Shown here in pieces: positions 47,054-57,300 of a DNA stretch of 64,000 bases. Each line of letters begins with the position of its first letter. Position 1 is the stretch's first letter. A program made the translations under genes and the position numbers. The DNA is from a virus. The notes beneath the pieces were generated by a model. That model searched no databases. It was not told the DNA's origin and saw only the letters and a program-made list of their open reading frames with translations. The DNA is taken from the IMG/VR virus record IMGVR_UViG_3300042367_000196, positions 1 to 64,000 of that record; one strand, 5' to 3'.

Positions 47054-49084
47054 ATGCCATCAATAAACAATTATAGCTTCTCAAACGTGACATATATAGT
47101 GCCAGAGGGTTCAAACGTCTCTAGCTTATATCCTACTGCGGTTATAACTCTTACTCCAGAACCTGGATATACGTTAAACGCTAATGATTTTTCACTTGAT
47201 ACTAGCTCATACTTTCCAGAGTTACAATCTGTTTCTTTTGCACAGTCAGGCCTTAATGTTATATGTACTGCTGTGTTTGCAACAAATTTTGTTATGCCTT
47301 CTACCAATGTTCCTATCCCATTATGTGTTATAGGTGGTGGTAAAGTAGAAAAAAGAGAAGTTAGTGGTAGAGTATATAATATTATAGGAGCCAACGTTGA
47401 GGGAGATATTGATCCTGTTGAGAACCATTTTTACACATATTACTCAGAAACTGGTGCTCTTGATGAAACTAAAATAGTGTTTACAAAAACATTTACTGCT
47501 CCAACCGGCTATTATTTATCAGCAGAAATATTTATGACGCAAGGTAATGCAGGAAATTATACAATAGAGAGATTGCCTACTTATGACATAGATGGAAACT
47601 TAATAGCTATAACATGGAATGCGCATTATTTATTCCCTAACTACGATGTTGCTGGCGATGAATGGACCTTAAAAGTGGCAGGCTCCGAAATATATGTTGC
47701 TCCACAGTTTGTTACATCGTATACAATAGATACTATTAATGTTAACCCTGTTGGAGAAGTGCGGGATATGTTTATATATGGGGATGAAGGTGCTGTATTT
47801 AGTATTGTTATGACGGATTCTTCTAGTAATGTTTATAATATAGTAACAAACGGAATAATTAATAGCACAGGTATTTATACCGCTACAATTACATTCCCAG
47901 ATATTACATTAGGTACGATTAATGAGGTATACGAGATTGTATTATCAGGGGACATAGACCCAAACATGGCTTTACCTACAACAATAGAGCTTATTCAAAA
48001 TTTAGAGCAACCTATAATAAGCTTAACAGCTTCATCATCTTATGGTATAACAGGTTTCACAACTGTAAGCGCACAAGGAAATGCTTTTGAAGCACCTTCA
48101 AACTTATTTATAAACGCAAACTGGACGTTAACATCAGCAAATGAAGACATAAGTTATTCAGGATTTACAGATATAACAGACTTTAAATTTACACAACCAA
48201 CAGCAGCTGATACTGAGGTTGCTACTTCTGTTGTAAACTCAAATACAGTAACATTAATTAATGCAACAGGCGTACAAATAGGAGATAGGTTTAATGTTAC
48301 AGGACAACCATTAGCTCCATTTTCACACGAGGTTACCAATATTTCCGGTAATACTCTTACAGTTTCTCCTCCAGTTACAGTGGCGGCGGGTATAGATATA
48401 TTTACATATAGAACTAACGGTAACGTAATAAACAATCCTGTTGTTGTAGCTACTCAAATAGATCCTACGACAATTAATTTAGATGTTACTGTTCAAGTTC
48501 AAAATTTTGGTGACGAAGATGTTACGTTTACATTAAATCTTGATGAAATTATAGAAGTAGACATTGTTCCTATAACATGCGGTTCTACCGTTAATAGTGG
48601 TGGAGATGGTATTACTGATTTGGTTATACCTCTTGAACCAACTGGCGGCTTGCTTACATTCTTATTAAATGGACAAGGTATTGCTGATAAGTTTGAAATA
48701 ATTCACGGTGGTCCAAGTGGCACAAAAGTCGCTACATCTAGCATGACTCCTGGTGGAAATAACGGTCCTTTTGATAATGTATATGGTACGGAACCTAGCA
48801 ATGTTGTACCTACTGAACCACAAGTCGCATCAATTCCTCAATTTATTGGTACAAACAAAGGTCCAATACCTAGTGGCCAAATTGAATTTACAGATAATAT
48901 AGGCTATACAATAAATAATATGACAATTGGCGGTATAGATTATCAACAAATTATATGGTGGGCTTATGACGCTGCCGACTACGCTACCAGCCCGATAGCT
49001 ATTCTAAGAATAACTGGTACAGTGGGCACAGGATGGGATGTGTTAAGAATTTGTTGTCCAGATAGTAATTGCATACCAGCGTAA
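47054..49084 (+). CDS. Tail-associated beta-rich protein
   Basis: It has 676 residues, almost all beta-type, rich in Thr, Ile, Val, Asn and Gly, with Ig-like spaced strands (PSINNYSFSNVTYIVPEGSN, TVSPPVTVAAGIDIFTYRTN). The C-terminal end has two adjacent cysteines (LRICCPDSNCIPA). It follows the large tail protein and probably belongs to the same tail structure, perhaps a surface adhesin. No named domain can be fixed. Confidence 0.65.
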   Translation: MPSINNYSFSNVTYIVPEGSNVSSLYPTAVITLTPEPGYTLNANDFSLDTSSYFPELQSVSFAQSGLNVICTAVFATNFVMPSTNVPIPLCVIGGGKVEKREVSGRVYNIIGANVEGDIDPVENHFYTYYSETGALDETKIVFTKTFTAPTGYYLSAEIFMTQGNAGNYTIERLPTYDIDGNLIAITWNAHYLFPNYDVAGDEWTLKVAGSEIYVAPQFVTSYTIDTINVNPVGEVRDMFIYGDEGAVFSIVMTDSSSNVYNIVTNGIINSTGIYTATITFPDITLGTINEVYEIVLSGDIDPNMALPTTIELIQNLEQPIISLTASSSYGITGFTTVSAQGNAFEAPSNLFINANWTLTSANEDISYSGFTDITDFKFTQPTAADTEVATSVVNSNTVTLINATGVQIGDRFNVTGQPLAPFSHEVTNISGNTLTVSPPVTVAAGIDIFTYRTNGNVINNPVVVATQIDPTTINLDVTVQVQNFGDEDVTFTLNLDEIIEVDIVPITCGSTVNSGGDGITDLVIPLEPTGGLLTFLLNGQGIADKFEIIHGGPSGTKVATSSMTPGGNNGPFDNVYGTEPSNVVPTEPQVASIPQFIGTNKGPIPSGQIEFTDNIGYTINNMTIGGIDYQQIIWWAYDAADYATSPIAILRITGTVGTGWDVLRICCPDSNCIPA

Positions 49085-49098
49085 AACAAAAAAATAAT

Positions 49099-49428
49099 AT
49101 GGCACTTATAACATTAACATTTGCAAATCCTTTACCAGAGGGAATACAAGTTGGAGATATTGCTTGGTACTTAGATGTTTCAACCAATATAAATATACAA
49201 ATGGGTCCAATAGTTTCAATAACTAATAACCCAACAGTAGTTGTGATTAATGCAGGGCCGGGAGTTGTACCTCCTAGTCCGGCTGATTTCATGTTTTATG
49301 TAAAGAATCCTATAGGATATTTAGGACAATTAAAAGGATATTATGCTGAAGCTCAATTTAGAAACAATTCACCAGAAGACTCTGAATTATTTTCTGTTGG
49401 AGCTGAAGTCTTTGAAAGTAGCAAATAA
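49099..49428 (+). CDS. Small beta-rich tail protein
   Basis: It has 109 residues from the ATG at 49099; a TTG frame would overlap the previous gene. MALITLTFANPLPEGIQVGD, then IAWYLDVSTNINIQMGPIVS and FMFYVKNPIGYLGQLKGYYA. It ends EFRNNSPEDSELFSVGAEVFE-like. The Y-L-G-Q-L-K-G-Y-Y-A-E-A-x-x-R-N-N-S line is typical of short tail proteins in related phages. The role is inferred from position. Confidence 0.66.
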   Translation: MALITLTFANPLPEGIQVGDIAWYLDVSTNINIQMGPIVSITNNPTVVVINAGPGVVPPSPADFMFYVKNPIGYLGQLKGYYAEAQFRNNSPEDSELFSVGAEVFESSK

Positions 49429-49460
49429 TACGTAATAATAATCTATAAAACAATATAATT

Positions 49461-50093
49461 ATGATACCAGGTTTAGGCGGCATGATTGCTGGCGGCGTAC
49501 AAGGTTTAACAGGTATAGCTGGTGGTATAATCGGTAGTGGCGCAAGAAAAAGAGAACAAAGAGCAGCACAAAAAGAGTTTAATACACGTAAAGCTCAATA
49601 TGAAATGCAGGACACATCAAACCTGTATAAAAACATGGAAAATGTTTATGAGGACTTGACTGTTAATCAAAAAGAGGCCCAATTTATAGCGCAACAACAA
49701 AACCAGGGCATGGCTAACATAATGAATTCAATGCAAGGCGCTGCGGGTGGATCCGGCATTGCTGCATTGGCTCAATCATTAGCTAATCAACAATCACAAA
49801 ACGCACAACAAGCTGCGGTATCTATTGGTAGCCAAGAAGCTGGTAATCAAATGGCAGAGCGTGGAATGGCTGCAAAGTTAGATGTAATGGAAAGAGAAGG
49901 TGAACAAGCTTCAAGAGACGCGGAAAGAGAAAAAGTAGAGACATTATTAGGTATGTCACAACAAAGATTGGGTGCTGCAAATGCTGCAAGAGCCGCTGCT
50001 ACTAAATCTATTGTAGGTGGTGTTGGTAATCTTGTTGGCGCTGGAGCAAGCTTACTTGATGCTAAGCAAGGAATGAATATGGCTACAGTGTAA
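49461..50093 (+). CDS. Probable internal virion/ejection protein
   Basis: It has 210 residues. A Gly-rich hydrophobic N-terminus (IPGLGGMIAGGVQGLTGIAG) is followed by a long Ala/Gln/Glu helical region (AAQKEFNTRKAQYEMQDTSN, then ALAQSLANQQSQNAQQAAVS) and a second Gly-rich hydrophobic end. Such a layout is like T7 gp14-type ejection proteins. The two downstream genes fit the same ejection set. Function inferred. Confidence 0.66.
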   Translation: MIPGLGGMIAGGVQGLTGIAGGIIGSGARKREQRAAQKEFNTRKAQYEMQDTSNLYKNMENVYEDLTVNQKEAQFIAQQQNQGMANIMNSMQGAAGGSGIAALAQSLANQQSQNAQQAAVSIGSQEAGNQMAERGMAAKLDVMEREGEQASRDAEREKVETLLGMSQQRLGAANAARAAATKSIVGGVGNLVGAGASLLDAKQGMNMATV

Positions 50094-50117
50094 TGAAAAA
50101 TAATATATTACAATAAT

Positions 50118-51356
50118 ATGGGAAATAATACATTGATAAGAGGAGCTGCAGATATGGAAGAAGAATATGTAGATGCAGGTGAATCATTTGCTGGCGGATA
50201 TAAAACTGCTTCGAGAAAATCAAAAAGTAGCGGAAGTGCTTGGGGTGCATTACCTCAAACTGTTAGAGATAATGATAAATACCAAGAGATAATTAATAAG
50301 CACATGAACGACATGAAGACCGATATGGATCTTACTGCGTTCTCTAATGCTGAGACTGCCTCTATTCGTAATTTTCTTTTAGCAGAAAGAAGTAAGTATG
50401 CCGAAGCAGCTAAAAAAATAGCAACTATAGATGATAGATCTTCTGAAGAATATTTGTCTCTTGTCGATGAAATGAATAGCGTTAATAATAGTTTTGTTAA
50501 TTTATCAAAACAATTACAAGCTTATAAGAAAAACAAAGTAGAGTATGCTCAAGACCAATTAAACAATTCATTGTCTAAAGGAATGGACCCAGAGCAAAAT
50601 CGTCAAGCAATGATTATGTACGGTTTCTACGATGCAAACAAAGACAAAAAATCAGATTCTAACTATGACGTGCCGTTCCAAATACTTGAGAACGGTAATC
50701 TTGGTTTTAATATAGACGGTAAGACTATATCATATAATGAAGTTCCTGCTCCTATATATAAAGATTATAAGTTAGCAAACTCTATTCTAAAAACAAACGA
50801 ATCTGTTTATAAAAGTGGTCAACCAATGACTAAGACAGAATCAGATATGTATCGTTTGCAATTAGAAGAAGCATTGCAGGATCCTAATTCACTAAGATCA
50901 ATTGTATATGATTTTGACAGTGAGCTTGGTATGAGAGACATCGGAAATATGTGGGACTCTAATAAAAATAAAGACGGTGCCGTTGAAGAGGTTAGAGCTA
51001 TGGTAATTAATAGATTACTTAAGGCTCGTGTGGATGTTGCTAGCGAAGGAGCTGCTGAAAAAGAAAGAAAGAAAGCCGCAAACAAAAAATCTTCAGGAAG
51101 ATCTGGCGGTGGAAGCAGCGATAGTGGAGGACAACCTGATTATGCGCCACCAACCAAAGGATCAGATGGTAAATGGTATTCATATAAGATAGGCAAGAAT
51201 GGATTAGCAGATGGACAAAAATTTGTTGTACCTGCGCCTGCTGGTCAAACAGAAACCGCCCCTGCAAAAACTGCTCCAGCAAAGACAACCAAGAAAGAGG
51301 TTAAAAAAGAAAGTCCAGGATTTTTCTCTAGAGAATACTGGCTTGGGACAAAGTAA
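50118..51356 (+). CDS. Probable internal virion protein
   Basis: It has 412 residues, mostly charged helix (DNDKYQEIINKHMNDMKTD, KQLQAYKKNKVEYAQDQLNN) with a Ser/Gly linker (KKSSGRSGGGSSDSGGQ) near residue 325 and an Ala/Pro/Lys/Thr-rich stretch (TETAPAKTAPAKTTKKEVKK) near the end. It lies between the small ejection-type protein and the giant internal protein. I do not recognise a domain; the role is inferred from context. Confidence 0.62.
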   Translation: MGNNTLIRGAADMEEEYVDAGESFAGGYKTASRKSKSSGSAWGALPQTVRDNDKYQEIINKHMNDMKTDMDLTAFSNAETASIRNFLLAERSKYAEAAKKIATIDDRSSEEYLSLVDEMNSVNNSFVNLSKQLQAYKKNKVEYAQDQLNNSLSKGMDPEQNRQAMIMYGFYDANKDKKSDSNYDVPFQILENGNLGFNIDGKTISYNEVPAPIYKDYKLANSILKTNESVYKSGQPMTKTESDMYRLQLEEALQDPNSLRSIVYDFDSELGMRDIGNMWDSNKNKDGAVEEVRAMVINRLLKARVDVASEGAAEKERKKAANKKSSGRSGGGSSDSGGQPDYAPPTKGSDGKWYSYKIGKNGLADGQKFVVPAPAGQTETAPAKTAPAKTTKKEVKKESPGFFSREYWLGTK

Positions 51357-51383
51357 ATTTAATAAGAATAAAAACAGGATAAT

Positions 51384-54300
51384 ATGACTCCATTTTTAAC
51401 GAAACAAGAATTAGAAAAAAAACGCAAAGCAAAAGAATCTCTTTTACCAAAAATTAAAAAAGAGGCTGGAGAAACTGAAAAAGCGTTTTTGGACCGTTTG
51501 TTAAAAAACGCTCCAATTGTTAAAACAATTGAAGTCCCAAGACAAAGAAAGTTTACTGGCGTACCTGAAGTTAGTTTAGGTGGAGTAGTAGAAAAGAAAA
51601 TAAAAAAACAAGAAGAGAAAAAGATATTCCCTAATAAAAAGGTTGTTGAAGAAGAACCTGTAGAGAGAACTATAACCGAAAAAGTGATGCAACCAGGAGA
51701 AGACATAATTCCTGGTTTCAAACATTTTATTACCGATATAATTGATTCTAACGAAGTATACCGAATGCAAGATGATATTTTTGGCTTGGAATACGGTGAA
51801 TCAATTTCAGAAAAAGAAAACTTAGATACATACGAGGAGTTACTTAGTAATGAAGATATAAAAGGTAAATTAAGGAATCGCGCTTTAGCTAACTACAAAG
51901 CACTACATCCAAACCAAAAAATAGATGACTACTTTGTTGATGTAATGGTTAACGATGTAATCGCAAATAAAATTCAAGAAGAACAGGAGACCGAGGCTAA
52001 ATGGAAAAAAGAGTATGCAGACAAAAGCATATTGGCTGGAAAATATGATAATGTATTAAATTTAGGTATAGACACCCATATAAAGCAAGTAAGTCCTGAG
52101 GAACAATTTATAATAAAAGGTCTTGCCGAGGCTCGCAAATTGCAAAAAATTGTAGATAATCCTAATGTTAACCAAGATGAGTACGCTAAGGCTTTTTCTA
52201 AATTAGGAACCTTGGATAAAAATGTAAAAAACGCATTAAAGGAATATGATAGTAAATATTCTTTTCATTTTGACAATGTAACCGGCCGTCGTCTTACCAA
52301 AGAGGAAGTAGATAACAGAATCAAAGCCGGAGAGGGTAATACTATGACTGACCAAGAAAAGCAGATTGCTAAGATGAGGACTGCTCATAAAAATTCGGAT
52401 TTAGAATCATTAGAAAGAGGTTACTTTTCGCATTTATATAAATACAATAATTACATAAGTAAACTAAATAAAACTTATGATTTAAACCCAAGTGATATTG
52501 TACTACGTAATTCATTAGCAACTAAAGGTTATAAGTTTAAACCAGGTACGAATATTTTTACCGGCGTTAAATTAAAAGACCTTATACCTTTTGTAGGTAG
52601 CAGTAAAGGATATGATAAGTCAATAGAAAAAGCTTTTGTTGATGCTGCTCCTCCTGGGAAAGGTACCCAAGTCAGACAGCTTATGGTTCCGTATTTAAAG
52701 GATCTTATTAAAGAAAAGACGCCTTTAATGTTAGAAAGGGAAGCTTATAAGCTATCATACTTAATGAATATCGATCCTAAAAGCATGAGCCAAGGTTATG
52801 GGGAAAGATTTTTAGAAAGTGTTTCCGATGCAACCATCGGAGTAAAGGCAACACGTGATCTTTTCAAAACAAGTTCAAGAACAAAATTAGACCAAATAAA
52901 AGAAGTGTTTAATGATGCAGGTGTTAAACCTACTAAGGAGCAAGAGGATAATTTTAGGAGAGATGATGTAATGAAAATCACAGAAGGGGTTGGAACATTT
53001 TTACCGGAGTTGCCTAAGTTTGCTATTGCAAATGCTATTTCCGGTGGAATATTAGGATCAACTGCTTTTGGGGCTAGAATGGCTGCTTTAGGTAGATCAA
53101 CAAAACTAATGGATAAAATAGTATATAATGGTTTCAATGCTTTAAAAGAAGAGGCTATATTTAAAACTGTTACTGCTGGCGAATCCCAAACTGGTGGAGG
53201 AGCTGGATTTTATTTAGGGGGAAAACTCGTTGGTAAATTAGGTAAATTTTCACCAATAAATTTAACTGGTAGATCAGCCGCATTTAGACCTTTTGTACAA
53301 AAAGTTATTCAACCTGGTGTAGGTATGTCTGTTGGTTCAGAAGGCGCAGCTATTGTCGAATCAATATACAAAGACGTTAAAGATAATAAATCTTTTAAAA
53401 TGTCTATGGAAGACCTTTATGGGAATAGCGATGAGACTACTTCTCGTATGATGGTTAATCTTGCTATAGGTGGATTAATAGGTGCTAAAGATTTAAAGCT
53501 AGCTACTGATTTTAAATCTATAGCCGCAAAAAGGGACATGGTAGATAATCTTAATGTTGAAATAGAGAACCTTGAAGCAGAGAATAATCCAAAGAATAAA
53601 AAAACAATAGAACAAAAAATAAATCTAATGAACTCGCTTAATTTAGAATTAAATTTTGCGGATCAAGCGTTTAATGATTTAGATGTATTAAGCTTAAAAC
53701 AAGAAATTAAAAAAGCTAAAGCAGAAATTGAGTCTGGCAAACTAGACGAAAGACAAAAGTTAGAAGCTGAAAATTTTATAGCAGAAGGCGGAGCAAAGAT
53801 TGACGCTGTAAGAAGAAACCTTATAAGAGACTTTAACGCAAAAGCTAAAGCAGGAGCATTCGGCAAAGATACAAAATTAGTTGTTGTTGATGGTGAAGAG
53901 GCTATGGGTAACGGTAATAAAGCTGAGTTTAAGCCTAACGGAGAGATTTGGGTAAACATAGAGAAATTTAGAAAAGGAGTATTAGGCCATGAAGTAGGAC
54001 ACGCTATGGTAAAAGCTGCTTTTGAAAAAAATAAAGATTTAGCGCAAAAAATGAAAGATGCTATACAACCTGTTGTAGAGAAAGCATTACAAAGTAGAAG
54101 ACAATTAGGAGGTAGTTTAGAAAAAACAATAGACAAATTTTATTCTGAAGCAGAATTAACAGGGTCAAAAAGACCGGAGGAATATATCATGAATGTGGTA
54201 GAATTACTTCAAGAGCCAAGTCTTAGAGACGCAATGCTTAATACTGATATACTGCCCACGTTTAGAAGAGCTCTAGGCGAAATTGGAAATAAAATAGGGT

Positions 54301-57300
54301 TTGATTTTACTTCAAATAAAGCGCTGGACGTAGGCGAAAAAAATGCAGACAGAGCAAGTGATTTATTAGAATTTCTTTATGAATTAGGGACTAGTGCAGA
54401 GGGTAGAAGTGCAAGTGCTTTAAAAAATAAATTTAAGAAATTTGATAATATTTTAATAGACGGTAAAAAGCTTATTAATGAAAAAACCGGCGAAGAAATA
54501 ATAACAGAAGAAAAAGCTATTGGTGAAATTGAATCAATGGCATCAAAAGAAATAAGCGAAAACGAGAAAAAAGATATATTTTCTAAAGCTACTAGAGCTT
54601 ATGAAGATGCCATGAAATCAGGAAGCTCGCCAGAAATCGCGGGGTTAATGGTTGGCATGGAGATGGAGCCTCTTATTAAAAAACAAGTTGAAAGGTACCT
54701 TATTTCAAAAGGTATCACTATGTCACGCGATCAAATTCAAGATATTGTTGATTCATTGACCACTGATTCAGGTACAGGTACCTTTGGTGTGCCGAGTTTA
54801 ACACAAGGATGGACAAAAGGTCAAGAAATTATAAAATATATAAATACAGAAAACCCTACTAGAGAACAGATAAACAACAAAGCAAAGGAATTAGGTATAC
54901 AGGATAGAACGTCTGCTGGAAGTGAGTCAAGCACTATTGATAAGTATATTAAGATGGCTAAAGGAGAAACCGAACAGGCTCAATTAACTTCTTACATATT
55001 TGGTAACTTGCCAAAACGTATATTACAAACTTTACAAAAATCTGAGTTTTCCGATTCGTTTAATACGTTTTCGATGGAGGATGTTAAGAACATCGATAAA
55101 TTAGAAGAAAGTGCAGGTATAAGTGGGGCTAGCGGCAGCAATGAGCAAGGTTATATTGATATATCATCTCCAGAGAAATACACTAGAGACTCTCAAAAAA
55201 ATGCAGAAACAATATTAGAACTGCCTGCTCCTTTGGTAGAAAAAATTAATACTGATGCTAACAAGTTTTTAAATTCTCAAAAATTAGAGAACTTAGATGC
55301 TAAATCTATTGGTACTGTTCCATTAAAAGACGGAGGTAAAGCTAAGGTAGCTATGCTTGAAAGTGATAAAGCAAGAATAACTTATCCTGACGGAAGAGTT
55401 GAGACTATTAAAGCTAGATCACCAAAATTAGTAGAGCAATACTTAGGAGCCGCGGATAAATCATTTGAAAAAGATTTTAATTTTAAAGAAGGTTTATCTG
55501 AGGATTTTAAAAATTCGTTATTCAATGATTTGTCTAAACATGCTGGTAATATTATTGACAACAAAAGAGCCACCCCTGAATATGCAAAATTCATAGATAA
55601 TGCTTTCCCTTTGTTTAAAACATTTTTAAGCCAATATTCCGTAAACAAAAGATTTGCTGATTTTAAAGAACCTTATATAGATCCAGCGACCGGAAAACAA
55701 GCAAGAGAAAAAACTGCTGCTGGAAATCCTATTTTTACAAAAAAGAATATAACTTTAGCTGAATGGAGAAAATACTTTTTAGGTGATGGTACACAACGTA
55801 TCGACGGTAAAAGAAGATCTATTATAGAAGCATTAGCTGTTGAATTAGGGTTTGATGCAACAATGAACGTGCTTGGCAAAGAAGCTATGCGTGAACAATT
55901 AGAGCTAAGACAAGGTGAGTTAAGTGTAAAATTAGTAGAAAATTATGTAGCTGTTATTGGTAAGCAAATAGACCGCGGTATTGAAACCATGGCTTCTAAA
56001 GATCTTAGAGAAAGAGTGCAAGAAAAGTTTGGTCTTAGTAAAGAAGTAGCTGATTTTAGAATAGTTAGATCTTTGTTTGACGAAAACAACAATATAAGAT
56101 CAAATGAAGAAATATGGGCGTCACCTATTGGCAGGTTTGTATGGGAATTACAAGAATATAATGCTGAAAATAGACTTGCTAATGATATTGAAGCCCGTAT
56201 AGCTGCTGATAAGGAAAATGCAAATTTTAAACAAAAGTTAAAAGCAGACGGGATTAAATTTGATTATGAAAATATAAAAGACTTTGTAACAATAAACAAA
56301 AAGTCAGAAAAAGAATTAAAAGAGTACGAAGAAGAATTTGTTAAACCTTTTGCCGCATTAGTGCCTAGAGAAGTATCAGAATTTACTACAGCCGCAAATA
56401 CTAAACTTGGCAATAATGAATTGTCATTATATGGAGGTAATTCTATTTTAGCACCGTTTCTTTCATATACGAGTAGACAAGATATAAAAGGAGAGTTGCT
56501 TAATCGTACAAGATTTGAAGAAGTAACTAAAGATGCAAAAACAAATATAGAACTATCACCTGAATTAAAAAATGAATGGGAAGAGCTTATAAAGCAAGCT
56601 AGAGCTAACAATAAAAAAGGTAAGGGAATAACAATAATAACAAAATCTAAAGACCATCAAAAGAAAATAGATGTAATATCAAAATCTAATTTAGACCCAA
56701 AAGAAAAAATAAATCTAATAGATAATCTGCCTTCAAGAGAAGAGGCTATTATAGATACAGCTATTAAAAACAAGCTTTTTGAATTAAAGTTAAAGACTAT
56801 TAAAGAGATGGCTCAGTCTTTAGACCAGTCAAAAGCCGGAGATCCTGCAAGAGAAAGGCTAGCTAAGCATGTTGCCGCTATGGTTTTAAATAATGACAAG
56901 TTTGGCCCTAGAAAATATTCAAGTGAAATTTACTATGATCTTAGTATGCCTGCTGATGCCAAAACCAAAAACGAACATTTAACAAGCAAAGCGCGTTTTG
57001 GAGCAGATCTTGTTGGTGCTATAAAAGAAAACAAGCTTACCGACGAGAAAATAACAGAGCTGCTAACATATTTCGAAAGCGCTCTTGGTAATAAAGAGGG
57101 TCAAATATTTGCCGATATACATCTTGGAAAAACAGCTGACAACGCAAAATTTTATAAATTAGCTATTGCTCAAATGGCTAATATAACTGTTGAAAAATCA
57201 AAATATAAAGAAGCTCTTGAAAATGTATATAATTGGACTACAAAAAAAACGGCATGGCAAGAGCTTATTGAAAGTGATTTAGCTAAAGAATTTTCTATTA

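Noticed and set aside
53663-54136. Long antisense frames inside the giant gene and other late genes (up to 157 codons).
   Set aside because: They are shadows: antisense to strongly coding frames, rich in Ser, Phe, Leu and Cys, without leaders or neighbours on that strand.
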